Source: Tubiluchus corallicola (lineage: Eukaryota; Priapulida; Priapulimorpha; Priapulimorphida; Tubiluchidae). From it: a stretch of 64,000 nucleotides of DNA. The first letter of the stretch is position 1, and each line of letters begins with the position of its first letter. The position numbers and the translations under genes are program-made. The stretch spans positions 1,383,501 through 1,447,500 of the forward strand of contig JAQGDQ010000003.1 in NCBI GenBank assembly GCA_030141605.1. Direction: 5' to 3'. Positions 37,501 through 52,500 of this stretch are shown one piece after another. The notes below the pieces were generated by a model. The model saw nothing but the letters and a program-made list of their open reading frames with translations. It was not told the DNA's origin and searched no databases.

Positions 37501-40500
37501 GAAACTAACCATGTGAGTCTACTAAGCACTCAATATGATTGTAGACTAGACCAGTGTAATAAAATGCACATGATCTAATTAATGTGAATATATTTGATTC
37601 TAGAACTTCTTGGACTCATTTACCATTAAGTTATAATTGTTGTTCACAGTAAACTGCTGAATTTATTGTTACTCATTTCTCAAAGTTAAAATTTATCCTA
37701 ATGCTAAAAATAAAAAATGTAGTGTAAATGTAGAGGCACTCACTCTTTCAATCTCGATCACTATTTAGTAAATGCAAAACAATATTTAAAATTTCCTAAT
37801 TTACAGTATCGTTTCTTATTGTTTGTAGAAACTAAAGTGGAATATGCAGCATTTTAGCATAATGTAAAACGTAAAATTAGTGTGTGCTGGAAATGTATGC
37901 AAATTTTGCAGCAATGCCCTGATGCATAAATTACACTAGTAATAAAGACACTGATAAATGTAGGTCCTTGTAAATGCTGCTCAACACGGACAGTATTATT
38001 AAAATGTAGCGATGGGCCTATAACCATTTTTGGGTAACAAGCCGATGAACCACTGTTCAATGATACCGACAACCTGGCGCTTACGTGGCAATGTACCTTA
38101 CTGTGTTGGTGTCCCATTAACAGTGACTCATACCAATGATTATGAAAAAAGTTCCCATAAATTTTGATCAAAATCCTTAACCTGCGTAATTCGCTTGGAA
38201 TGGTGCATCGCAAAAATATCTCTTCACAAAGAAAGATTTCAAGTGCAATTCGCAAACATTTAGTTCACTTTTTTCAGGTTTATGGGATTTTGATAAAATC
38301 TTGCATTTTTTCAGGCTTGTCCTGTGTTGTGATACTTCTTGCAACTGTTGTTACGACAGTAACTGCCCTGTCAATGTCCGCTATTTGCACAAACGGAGAA
38401 GTAAAGGGAGGTAATAAAAGCTAAACACTCAACTGAAAATAAAAGCAAAATTTATTATCTAAATTAAGTTATTATCAATAGAATGTAACCCCACAAAGTA
38501 TATGATATGTACTGTGCTTTAGTGACTTTTCACGACTAGTTTTTCAACAAGCTTAAACTCACTTCTCGTGGCAAACATAAATCCCATTTTAAATTAATAA
38601 CAACGTTCTTAAAGGGGCATTAATATATTTTAGTAAGTATGCACAAACTGGTTATGATACTCCCAATAGGATGAGTATTTCAATTTTGAATGTGCAGATT
38701 TGATTCCAGGCGTTTTCACAATGTTTTTTTAAGAATTTTTTTTTAGTTTTTACCATAGTTATTGTTGCCAGCATTGGTGATCGTCTGCACTCTGTATTGT
38801 GGCGATATCATAATTTAGAAAGTATTTGCTTTGTTAGCATGGCCTGTAAAAGCAAGGCATGGTAATTCTTGAAGTTTAATGAGCGATCAGAGCTAACTGG
38901 CTAGACACAATGTAACATACATACGCATGCAAAACAACACCTAATCTCTAACTTATCGCTTAAACACAGTAAGTAAAAGTAGATTGCTAAGTGTGCCAAA
39001 CTATTTTTACTGTGACTCTTAATAATTTCAACCACACAAATAAATGGCCCTGCTACGTACAGTATTTTTTGTACACATTTGCATATGTTTATTGCTGATA
39101 CGAAAGAATATTGCTTATTCGAGTGTCTGATTCTATGATTCTGATTCGAAGTTGCAAAATTCAATACGATTCAAATTCAAAAAGCCAAAAATTCGTTTCG
39201 ATTGTAATTCCATTTCTGGTAGAGTCTGCTCACCCCGAACTCCAAGACTAGTAGCGATTTTGTCAGATTTTCTTTTCATCAATGATCCGTCACACGGATC
39301 TACTTTGACACTTGCAAGTGAGACCAGTCACTAAAATGCTTACTCGGCCTTTTTATCTTTCTTTTTGTAGTCATTTACAGGTCACTCACTTGGAAGTCAG
39401 AAAATTCTTTATGATTTTTATGTGTAGGCGCACAGTGTGTGACCTTAGACTTACTAATGTTACTCTCAAACCAGACAGAAAAGAGAAGTTCATTAATATA
39501 CACATGAGGTAGAGCTTTTTGTGGCTCATTCGCTGAATTCCTATAAGAAAGCTTTTGAGTGCAAAGTTTAAAACAGTTATCGGAATTTTTATTCAATGAA
39601 TAATTTTGCCAGTAATTAAAAACATTTTTTCTAGATGGTGTGTCTTGTTGTGTGATAATAATTTAATACAGAAATATTGTCTGTGTGGCAGTAAATAACA
39701 TAAGCTATTGTTAATGGCACAAATTATTAAATGTATCCTTGCGTGTCATGCTAACATGTTTAACTGTGAACTTTATTAAAGTGTATGTACACACAGTTGT
39801 GTATAGCTGTTTAAATTATAGGTATTATATCCCCAGCATCCTGAAAAAGGAAAAGTGTGTTATGTTACATTTGGGTACAACGGGTTGGAAACGCAGTCAT
39901 AAATTCACACACTGATGCATTGACTATTCAATCAACTTTTAATAAATTAAATTATCAACCAAGGTAATATCATTACAATAATCACAGCAGCAACATGAAT
40001 TAAGCCATAACCTTAGTAAAAAGAGGTGAAAATTCAGTTATAGTGATCTCTACACATTATTCTGATAAAGCTGACAAAAAGAATAAACTTAAAATTGATT
40101 TGATAAAGTTAAAAATCAAATGCACTAATTTTACATGTTGCTGCATCACAGCTATTTAGTGTGTTTACTGAGTGTAAAATAATAAGCCAACGCTACTTAT
40201 GATCCATGTGACATCATCAACCAACCAAGTGACTTTATCGACCAATATTACGGACTAAGTTACATAACACAAGTTATGGTACGATATAGATACACCACAG
40301 AAACACATACTCGTAAAAATATTCCTCAACACTCCTTTAATGTCTCTGAAATTTTTGAAGTTTTTACTCAGATGTATTTTAGGCCAACATCCTAGTAATT
40401 TTCGCCTGTAATTGTACTGCACGCAAGCATTGTTCTCACTGCATAACACATTTCTTGTTAGTTTTAGTTTGCAGCTCATTTACGATCCAGCATTTGATTG

Positions 40501-43500
40501 AATGGATGAACACAATTTTGAAAATAAAACTGTCAAATTCAACTGCTTTCAGTTTATCTTGTTTGCAGTATTATGGTAAGCGGTATGTTTACACGCATGC
40601 CCTTTTAATGCAGGTGGTGCATACTATATGATATCACGCAGTCTTGGTCCTGAGTGGGGTGGAGCCATTGGTATAATTTTCTCAGTGGCTAATGCTGTCG
40701 CTGTTGCCATGTATGTTGTAGGATTTGCAGAAACTGTCAGAGATGTGATGTCGGTAAGTATATGTACCATGCATGTGTAGTTTCTCAGTAGAGCTGTAAT
40801 TTATACAAATTTCTTTCACGGCAAAACGAGATGGTTAGTTAGCTATGCAGTGCTTTAAAAACTTAAGTAGTGTGTTTATTAATCTGCATTATATGGTATA
40901 GACTTACAAGACAAGATAGCTAGATGCATCTTGATGCCACTAGACAGTAGTAGTAGCAATAGTAAACAGCTAGATAACAAAATGTTACTGTACAATAATG
41001 TGTTGTCCATTCAGCCACTCTTTTCTGATTTTTTTTTGTCTTCATAGTAATTTATGCTACTACACGACTAGTTTATTACTGGAAAATAAAGTGTTTTCTA
41101 TTTATTTTAGTAATGCTCAACCTAGATGGCAGCATTTAAAACAAATTTTTGTGCTTGTTTGGAAATGTTCTTGTACAAAAGTAAATGCATTAATAATTCA
41201 CTTTAGTTTTTAACAAAAGCTTTACTGTAAAAAATGACCTCTAGTTGTCAGTACAAGAATTTAATTGCTGTGCGCTTTCAGGAGCCATGAATTTGGCAGT
41301 TCACATACAATGTAGTTACGTGCACATTTTATCTTGTGAGTGAAAAATATTTAAAGAACCTGCAGTAATGAATCAGTCTGCATATCAAAATTGCTCACAA
41401 GGACTCGTAGACTTCAGATAGCTCAATCAAGATCCAGTTTTTGCGATTTAGAAATGCAATTCCAGCAAAAAGTGTTTGACACAAGAACAAGAAAAAACGT
41501 GCAAAGTTTTAGATGATCACTTGTATGCCTAAAGCCAACTTTACTGATTACGTCTTCTAACTTGTAGTTTAATTCCTTTGTTTGGGTAGAGAAACCCTCC
41601 TTGCTTCATATCATAGATGTCCACTTCCTTGGTTTCATCACATTTTATAAAGCTAAATTCCCTCAAGATGTTCACCATGCAGATCTTTGCTTCATACTCA
41701 GCAAAGCGAAATCCAATGCAGTTTCTTGGTCCTATCCCAAATGGTGCAAACGTATAGGGCACAATGCTGCTCTTCCTTTCTGGAGACCATCTTTCTGGGT
41801 CAAATATCTCTGGATTCTTCCAGAACTCCTTGTCATGATGTAAGGCATATATTGGAACGGCTACTGCAACACCTTTGGGAATATCGTAGCCACCTAAATG
41901 AAACTCCGCAGAAGATTCTCTGTCGAACCTCACCACTGGAGGGTACATCCTTAATGTTTCATTGGTGAACATGTCAAGCTGTTGCAGTTGGCCTATTGTG
42001 TCATATTTCAGTTCGTTATTTCCGACCATTTGATCTATTTCTGCTTGTATTTTTTCTTGCCACTCTGGATATGTGGCTAGGTTGTATGCCATCCATGATA
42101 ATTGTGTTGATGTTGTCTCGTATCCAGCCAGTAAAAATATGATTGCATTTGCAAGAATTTGTTCATCCGTTAATCCATTTTGTGTTCCTTCTGACGTGTG
42201 AACGTCTTTGTGTGCATCTAGCATGAGCTGGAGAAAATCTGGTCGAAAAGTTGTTTTGTTTCTACGCAATTTTAGTGTGTGCTGTGTTATGTCGCGGAAA
42301 AACTCGAAGGAATCAAGTGAAATTAGGTGGAATTTCATCATCTTTAACAGTTTGGCCAAATGAGGGAGGATCATTATGATCATTAAGCCAAGATCAGTGA
42401 ATTTGAATTCAAATGCCTTTTTTGCATACTTGGCGAAGGGCGCATCAGGGTTTTTCATTGACTCAAGCTGTAAGCCAAACATCGTGCTGGCAATTCCATC
42501 CATGGTAAATGCTCCAAAGAATTCTTTTAATTCGAATGTTTTTTTCTCGTCAGCTAGTTTACCCATATTTGAGACAGCTTCTTTGGAGCACTCTGTGATT
42601 AAACCCATCATTTGTTTAAGTTTACCTGTACTAAATGTAGGAGAAAGGGTACTGCGTATGTCTTTCCATTTCTGCCCTTGAAGATTTGAGAGTCCTTCCG
42701 CTATCAACTTTCCGTCATCGCGGAATAAATCTGCAAGTGATCGTCTGTTGGTGAAAATGTCATGACTTTGCTTGATGAACACCTGTTTTAACATCTCAGG
42801 ATCTGAAACTACAAGAGTTGGGTGCCGTCCATCTAGCATTCCAAACACTCTTCCATATTTTTTCGTCTGTTCTATGTCTGCTCCATGTATTCCTCCTTTT
42901 CTCATATACAAGTGTAAGTTTCCAAATAGTGGAATAGGTTTAGGTCCTGGGATGCCAATCTCCTTCCAGAAGTTGAGGTGCCATGAGGAGTACAGGTATA
43001 TTAAGGCCAAGATGCATACTAACCACAGGAACCAGTTTGGAATGCTGAGTAATCCAAAAAACTCCATAAGTTCTGTGGTAATCTGAAAAAAACTGTATTT
43101 GTGACATTTCGGCCTGACAGTATCATCGATAATAAATGTAATTTTAATTCTGTGAGCCAAACAATGTAGGTAACCACCATTTAGATAGTGATGTGGTTCA
43201 TCTAACTTGAACTCTTTATTCACTTATGCATGTATCCTGTACACACTTTGTACATGCAAGAGGAAAAAGTAACTGATATCTGTACATATCCCACTTTAGT
43301 TCTCCTGGACAATGAACAGAAAACTAGTACCTTAGGACTAGACAGTTTTGCAAATCTTTGTTAGCTTATCAGTAGGCCTGCCACTGACCGTGACGATTAT
43401 GCTGCGCAATTAAAAGATGTGTATTTTCCTTGCATCATTCTTATGGGGTATTTTAATGTTTGCTAGAAATAGGGTATTTTCTTGTGATAGTTCAAATGCA

Positions 43501-46500
43501 TAATTGGTTTTCTTTTCTAGTTACCAACTAAGATGCCCAACTAATATTTCCTCACGTTTCTGTGCGGGCAACTTAATTTAATTTAATTACATAACCACTG
43601 ATTCTTTTTTGTTCTTTTATATGTTAAGGCAGCACTGGTTATTTTCTGCATGTTTGTAATTATAATAAATAATTCGTGTACTAATAAACACTTCATACTA
43701 TGTAATAACCAAAGGCTTAGCTGTTCCTCTATTCTCTGGGCATTTTCATGAGTGACACCCTTTTTTGTAGGAGTCTGTAACATCATAACTGTATATTTTT
43801 AAATGTTACGTTAACATATATTTATTCTTAGAAGCTTTTTAACTTTTTGTTGTTTTATTTCGTATCTGTATAATGTAGCAATGTTAGTTTTGTGAGCACT
43901 TGCATCAAACTGTCTACTTTAAAATTGTGGTAACTGATAACACTTAATATCTTCACTCGAAGTTAATATGTTCTGCCTTAAACTGATGATGTACTGACTA
44001 AAAATCCAATGTGGCATAAGCATAACATTTATGAAGTTGGCTAACTTTTATTCTGTTTCAGATACTATATAAACTAAATCAAACTATGCTTTCCATGTAA
44101 ATTTTTACTCTGAAATAAAAAATATGGAACACGCTGTACAATAAGTGCACATAGTAATTATTTTTTGTGAAATGTAATTTAAAAAGTAATGTTTGAAAAA
44201 GTAAGCACAGTAAATGCTCACATTTAACAGCTGAAGTTTTAAATTAAGGGTAAGAAATTAAAAACTTTTACAAAGTGATGGAATAAAATGGCTACCTACG
44301 TTGACTTACAAAATTATGTATAAAATGCCTACCTTTAGGTTGATATCAGTCTTCTGTGTCTCGTGTAGGAGCTGATAAGTTAAAGGCAGGTAAGAATGTG
44401 CCTGTTCAAGGTCTGTGCTGTGCTGCCAGGTGATACAGAAATTACTGAACTTTGTGCTGCTGCCAGTCTTTAAATGCAGGTCGTTCAGGCATTTCTCAAT
44501 GCTGAATCATTGCACAACCTGTCTGCAACATGTCTTACACGTCAGTTTTTCCAAATATAGTGCTATTGGCTATAGTGCCCATTTCAGTCATGTGCTTTCA
44601 TTATTTGTTTTCCTTAAGCCTGTAATGCTTGTAGTGCCATCTATTTGCCTGTATCCTAAATGGCCTACGCACCTTATATGATTTTGTAGCTTATAAAATT
44701 ATTATTTATTGAGATGTGAACCTGCAATTAGAAGTTACTGAAATATTTTGCTACTGGCTGCCAGTAAAACAATGATTTGGCTTTTGAAATTGTCAGTTAT
44801 TATGTAACTCCGAATAGAGAGTCACCATGTTCATTTCTCTTACATTTTGTATTTCGCTTGTGACTCCAGTTGTACATTTGATTGATGGATTGATTACTAT
44901 TTATTTCAACATGAAAGCCATAAAAACATACAATTAAAATTTACGATGACTAAAACTAGAAATACTAAAAATTACTGAATACAAAATGTGAGTAAAAGTA
45001 TTTAAAATTTATAATGTTATCAAGAAGCTAAGACATTGATGCACAATTTAAAAAATTTAGATTTAAAATACACATTAAAGTTCACAATAGAAAGTAAAAA
45101 ATTATTATTGGAATTAAAAACTTGCTGTCTTATACTATAGTAGCATTTTCTTCTCAAATGCGAAAAGTACGGTAGACCAAGGTTAACACACGTAGCAGAT
45201 GCACAACAATGAAATCTAAACGAAAATAGTTTACAAATTCCATTATTATAAGCAACTCTTTGTCCGTTCAACACATCATTACTGAAGTTGTTGCAAAGTG
45301 ACAAGCTATAATAATTTGTACAATAACTTTTAAGTAAAGTAATTTTCATATTATATGAGCAGCATGAGAATTTTCTAATGAGTGAGTTTACACGAATATA
45401 AAATAATCTTCTCTGGTTTTTAATGTCAGTATTATCATTCATGTTAGTGCGCAAGACATGTCCAAGGTACTTTTCCTGCGTACTCACAGGAACTTCAGCA
45501 CACTTCACCTGGATTATTGTTCTGAAATTGGCGTGGACGAAAAAATATAAACTTTGTTTTCTTAGTATTAAAGGGAATATTGTGAATTTCTGAATATCTT
45601 ACACAACAATCTAAAATTTCCTGTAAAACAGATATTGTAGAGGCAAAAATTATTATGCTATCGGCAAACAAAATATGATTTATAGTTAACTCGCCTGTCC
45701 AACAGCCCTTCCTTTTATCTAACTTTGATGACAAATCATTTACATAGACATTAAAGAGATGAGGTGATGGTACCTATGCTTTGTTATATACAAATCTACT
45801 ATTGCCTTGTTATTGTGCTGTATTGTATTGCAGATCTATTGCATTTGCAATTAATCACTAATTAAGCACTGACTGCATGGTATAGACAAACACAATGGAA
45901 AACATAAAAACCATAAAATTGTTAAAATATCACTGATAACTAGGGGTGAGCATTAAATGCTCGAATTCGATTGAAACGAGTTTTTAATTTGAATTCGATT
46001 CGAACCTGAAATTATAGATTCGAATAACTCAGCACAATTTAGCTGCAGTTTTTGTGCAAAATTTTTAACAAACTAATAGTGGTTTTACTGCTAAGACCAC
46101 TTTTACTAGTGGTTTGAAAACTTGCCTGAAAATCTCAAGCTCAATTCGAATTTGATTTGAATTCAAAATACTGAAATTCGAATTCGCTTTCTGTCAGAGA
46201 ATGCTCACGCCTACTGATATGATACGTTAATTTAATACTAATACTTGCACTTTTGAAATTGAATAGCATATTTCATTTTTGTTTATTGTGTGTTTTTGCA
46301 TTAGTTATCTCAGTTCTTATCATTAGTAATTATTTCTTTTGCTTTTGCAAATTTGGAGATAAAAAGCTGAAATTTATCACATTGGTTGATAATGTCTAAA
46401 ATTGTCGTGGTAATGGTGATTGCTTGAAATTCAGCTCGAATTTTGCAGACTGTAACAAAGCAAATTATTCAGTTTTGCGTTTCTTAAATAATGCAGTTAG

Positions 46501-49500
46501 TTATGTGACAACATCCTTTATTTCATTAATAGTGTATTGCTGATTTACTCTTCTAATTTTAGGAACATGGTTGCAAAATTGTGGATGAGATAAATGATGT
46601 CCGCATCATTGGCAGCATAACAGTTGTTCTTTTGCTTTGCATAGCCATAATTGGGATGGAGTGGGAAGCCAGGGTAAGTCACGTCAATAGTTTCACTAAA
46701 CAGCAACTCACTTGATTCAATATTGATACAGTGTCATTATAAATTAGTTATCAATACAATTGGTCCCTGGATATCGATTCACTATTATACAATATGTACC
46801 GTATTATATTGTCAAGCATCTGCACATTTATGAATCATAGCTATTTGACATGTTTATTAGTACCAGGCAAATTATGTTGCTGAGGTGTATGCCTATTTTT
46901 TAATCATTACTATGTACTCTAGAATTCTTTTTGATTTCTTGCTTTTAAGTGAGGTGATATTATTTTGTCGTTAAATTTGTCTCATTCCCTTTCTTAGTTA
47001 GCCGCTTCTGTAACACTTCTTTATGAGCCCAATAAATGCCTATACTTTGTCATTAAAAACTGTTTCCATTTCATGTTTTGTAATCAGTCACCACCCACTT
47101 CCATAGCTCCTCTGTCCATAAAGTTGTGATGGAGTCTGTCCACAACATTGCAAAGTATCTTCTTTCATGGGAACAAAAATTACTGAATAATAAAGCAATT
47201 TTCTCTGCTATTTTCCAGTTTGTGAATATAAAATATTACCAATGTTTAGCAAATTTAATTTGTTAAGTAGATAAACAGTAAACACAATTTGCAGATTTGC
47301 ATTTCAGCTTTACACAGATGTAATAACAAGTCTGATTTGGTAAAATGGCGTGTGGTGTAATAAGGACCACCTGTATTTGTTATTTTTTAGCAATTACATA
47401 TTTGTGTACTGTAAAACTGTAGATGATATGACTGTGTGTCAAAGGATTTTTTAAGTAATTTGGTTTTTCTAAAATCATTCATAGAGCAAAGAATATTTTT
47501 TCCTTAGCATTTCATAAGATAGGAGGTTGTATTTTTATATGCATCTGGCCTATGTTGTATGCAGTAATGAAAACTCCTACATTTTCAGGCTCAAGTTGTA
47601 CTGCTCATCATACTCTTAGTGGCAATGTTAGATTTTGTAGTTGGAACATTTCTCCCCGTCACTGCAAAGAAAGGCGCTCAAGGTTTTACTGGATATAATG
47701 GTATGTAAACTATGTAACTCTACCAAACTGCATTACATAGCACAGGTAATATGTTTCAAACTGCTTAGTTCTTCTGTCTGTACACTGTTAGTTCAAACTA
47801 CAAAAGTTTTTGATAAACACTTGTGGTCAGTACACAAGTGTATATGAAATGAATTGCACAATAAACTAGAAGTAATATACCTGAAAAAGCTTCTGCTTAT
47901 AATTAAGTAAATATTGCACTTAGAATTTATTAACCCTAGTATAGTAATTCTTGTTATGGCTTTGTGGCTGCAGGATCTACATTCGTAGCGAATTTTCCAC
48001 CAGACTTTAGGGGGAGTGAAGACTTTTTCTCTGTCTTTGCCATTTTCTTTCCAGCGGCTACTGGTATTTTGGCAGGTGCTAACATTTCTGGTGATCTTGA
48101 GGTAAGTACTTCATTAGTTGCATCTATCCTAGAATTCATCCTTGTTAGCTAACTTGATTGCATACTGAATTTTGAGTTAAGCTAATTTAAGCTAGCATTG
48201 TATGTGGAGAGGCAGTTCACAAAATTCTACATTGATTAAAGAATACAGTGCACAATTTTAGACAACAACTTAAAATATAAGCTGCATAATATTGAAGGGA
48301 AAATATTGTTTTTTCAAAAGGATGTGCATTAAAGAGTTATTACTACAGAAACCATTTTTTAAAGTTTTCTGCATTGCACACATTCAGCCATGTGTTAGCC
48401 ATACATACTCAGATGGGAAACAACACCTATTTCTCAGAGAAATTTCATGCATAAAATAAGTGCTACACTTGATTAGCCAAACACTTATGGTATTAGCTTC
48501 CCTACATTGCATGCATGCTAAACAGCTGGCATCAGTTGAGTTTCTAAGGTAACGTTTTATTGTCAGAAACATTTTGATAATTCTTAAAGCTGATAATATA
48601 CCATCAGTAAAAAAGTGTCCTATTTTCTATTTAAAGAAGTTTACAAATTCATTCTGCATTTCATAGCAAAATGTTTATTGATTAAAATTAAAAGAAGTAT
48701 TAAACAGGTGAAAAATCCTTTTTGAAACACCTCAACATAACAGGCTTGAGTAACGAGAATAGCATATTACTATTGTGTTCAGTTTGAATAACTCAGAATT
48801 AAGACTAGTAGCCTCAGTTAACCTCCATAGGTTTAACTGAACGTGAAAGTTTTTTCTGTGGTATTCTGTAGTTGTTTACCATAAAAAATTTCACTATGAA
48901 AAGATGAGAGACACATTTCCTTACCTGCAAGACTATATTTCTAAAAAAAATAGTAGTGATTTTTTATGAGTTATTGGCTTGAACATAGACATCGTATTTC
49001 ACTGAAGCAAATGTATTTTTTCGTAGTAAGATTCTTTTATATTTTATTTAATACATTACAATTTTGACTTTGTTAATCTGCAATTGTTTTTTTTTCAAAT
49101 TTTATTGTCTGTTGAGCTTTTTGTGTACAGTTTTATCTTAATTTTGCAGAATGCTCAAACTGCAATCCCAAAGGGAACAACACTTGCTATTTTTATAAGT
49201 ACATTAAGTTATCTTATGATGGCCTGCATGGCTGGCTCTACTGTGATACGGTATGTGTCATTTAAACTTGTTACACATTCATATTATGTTATTAATTAGC
49301 ATGTTACGTTTATTTTGGTGTGAATAACCTGCCTAATCTATTTACACTCTAATGTACTGTTTACGGCTAGGTGATATTACGAAAATAGTTGCTGTTTGTA
49401 TAATATGCAAACTTGCCTAATTGGCATAATTTGCATAACTGCCTTGTAAAAAGCAAGAAATCTTGTTGTTTTTACTAAAAGCATAGTTGACTTGGTATCT

Positions 49501-52500
49501 GTTTGTAATATTACCATTCTTCACTGGTTTTGCTTTATTACAGTGATGCTAGTGGCAATGTAAGAGATTATTTTTTGCAAGCAGCAAATTTCACATGTAC
49601 AAATTCTACTGAACAATGCGACTATGGCTTAATCAACAATGTGCATGTAAGTAAAATAATGTTAGACATTCATATACAGTAGGCGCTGCTTAATAGACTC
49701 ACTTTGGGACCGACGTGTTTTGACCCAATTAACCGACTGAGCCTATTAACCGATGGGTGTAGTATTACAGCTATAGAAGTATGATTCACCAGCTTATTAT
49801 GCGCTGCAAAGGTTTTTAGTGAATTTTAGAAACAGAGTAATGCCTAAAATTCCTTTGTGTAGTTAAAAATTAGGAAACATATTTTAAAATATTAATTTAT
49901 ATAAGTGAATTAGCAATAAATTAAAAAGTATACTCTTCTAGATTACAGGCTTTTCTAAGTCTGTTTATTTGCAAAAATTAAAAATATTCTTTCAAAGTCG
50001 GCTGCTTCATTTTCGCGTGAAGAAGTTGGCCCATAAAGTTCCCGTAATTATAAAAATTTTGAAAATCTGTTGTTGTGTGTGGCTAAAACAGACTGAATCG
50101 TCTGCTCACTTACATTGCCCTTATTTGCTGTACAATGTGTACTCTTGTAAGTCACAAGGAATACCGGCTGATTACTGTACCTGCATCTTTGACTGTTAAC
50201 ACATTAAACCTGAAAGTGTGATTTGCAATGAGAGCATCAAAAGGAAACTGCTAGGCAAGTGATTAAATGTTTAACTTCCAGAATTCTTTGGGTAACAGTG
50301 GGCAAGCGGGTAACATATTCAAAGCAAAACCGCTACTCTAGCATATTAGTGCATGATAAACGTACCTGCTTATAAACCAAATGGTACTTAACATGATTGT
50401 TTCTGTATACATGGTGCACAAAAGGAAAGTAAAGATGACATAACAGTAGGAAAGGCTCTTTTAGCACATACAAATATCTTATTTTAAGCAGGTGAAGGAA
50501 AAATATTGAGTCAATTATGCGGACTTATTTGAGTCAATTACCGATAGTTTGTATGTACATTTGAATAGAAGCGGCCCGTTCCAGTCGTTTTTAGGCAATT
50601 AAGTGATTGAGTCTTAACCGTGAATCTGTTAAGTGGCACCTACTGTATATCAAGTTATCTGTGCAAAAATTGTAGTCTAGCAGGATGCAGAAGCCAAACA
50701 AAAAGCTACGCACATCATGATTGACAAATAGCATATATCAAATATGCTTACTTGCACAATTTGCTCATTCTGCTTGTGTTAGGGTGTGAACTTGTAGCCC
50801 ATAACCCATTTTGTCAACCCGTGACCTGTACTGTCCACCCGCTAGCCGTAATATAGTAATTTATTTTACAAATTCACATTAATGAGAGTTTCTTGCAATG
50901 AACAGTTTTAGGCAGCATACAGACTGCTTAAACTGCAAATACCTGCTCACTCACATGAAACGTGATTCTTCCAGAATCATTTTTAATAGCTGAGCAAAGT
51001 TGATAAAAGATTGAGGTTCTGCTTATGTGTCACCTACACGAATGACATTTTGCTGTGACATTAACTTACACCTAAATAATATTGTTTTTTCAAGTAGTCA
51101 AGATAAGGCGATCTGTAAACTTTGCAACAGCGAACTTTAGCTAGTTTCATTCACAGTGTTCATTTACAGTAGGCAAAATTACAGCTTTAAGACTATAATA
51201 TTCTGCCTTTCAAACACATCAAACTATTTCTTTCTTTTAGCAAGATTTAAGCACATGATGTAAAAATGTTCTTAAGTTTTTGCTTGAGAATATTTTCAAA
51301 TTTTTATTAAAGTTTTTCTGGTTTTTGTACAGTATTTACAGCAGAGGTCTCATGACCAAAGACTGATCGGCATACAGTACAGAACACATGTTCTGCAGTG
51401 TGTGATAACTGCTGATCTATTTTTTTTTAAAATTTGTTTATACAGGGAAATTGATAAATTAAGGTGATAAATGAGAATATTTAAACACCTCAAAAACATG
51501 GTAGACCAAAGCAGTTAACAAAATAAATGAATGTGTGACATTAATTGGGATTATATTATTCAATGTGACACTGGCAACATTAAACAGTGCTTCATTATTC
51601 CTAACCTAAAAGAAGGCACAATCTGCCTAGAATCATCTGTGTGTAATGCAATATAAATTCATTCAACTTTTTCTCGCTGGAAACAATCACGTAACCTATT
51701 TACTAGACATGTCTTCACACTGAACACATTTACGTACAAAGGTATGATATAGCTTAAAATACATTTTATTGACCAATGATTTCTGGGATTATTCAGATCT
51801 CTTCATGAGACATCAGAACCACAAGATAATTAAAATCAAATAATTTATAAAATGATAATTTAAATTAATAGATCAAAAATGTAAAGTTTAAAAAGCACTG
51901 AACTGGACTGATAATGTTCAGTTAAAATGGGTTCATTTAAATTTTAAACTGAGTATTAGAAGTTGTATTATGCAGACTTGGACTTTGACTATAACAGAGT
52001 GCTTTGACAGCTTCATTAATAAGTAACATAACACTGATGAGTAACAACGCACAAATTTGAAACAAATCGACATTATAAAAGTAATCTAAAAGCTAAGACA
52101 GGATAAAATAAAACTGTACATGCTGTGACCCAGAGCAGGAATAAATTTGAAATGTCTTAGTGATCTTGAGTGCAAGAATGAAAGCCAAATTTGACCAATG
52201 AGAGCTTTAAGGTTGACTAACTGGAAAAGCCTATTAGGTGAAAGTTTGTTTATGACACACGTTTAACGAACACGTGTGATGAACGCATTGTAGTAGCTTG
52301 CAGCTAGTTTTGAGTAAATGGCACACACCTTGTCTCTTAAACACTTGTAATTATTAATGGAAAGTTGATACCAAATGTACACACGTACATTAGCACATTG
52401 AGCTACAAACTCTCAAACAGATACACTCAGACAGCGTGTCAATTTTCTATAATATTTCTTATTTTCATTGTACTTCACAGTATTTGGTTATTCAGCAAAT

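Noticed and set aside
37854-38255. 133-codon minus-strand open frame in copy B intron 4
   Set aside because: Could be a transposon remnant, but I could not recognise a conserved block or catalytic residues; not claimed.
42900-43223. Longer P450 start giving 560 residues
   Set aside because: The extra 52 residues precede the signal anchor and look like translated UTR; the Met at 43067 fits family N-termini better.
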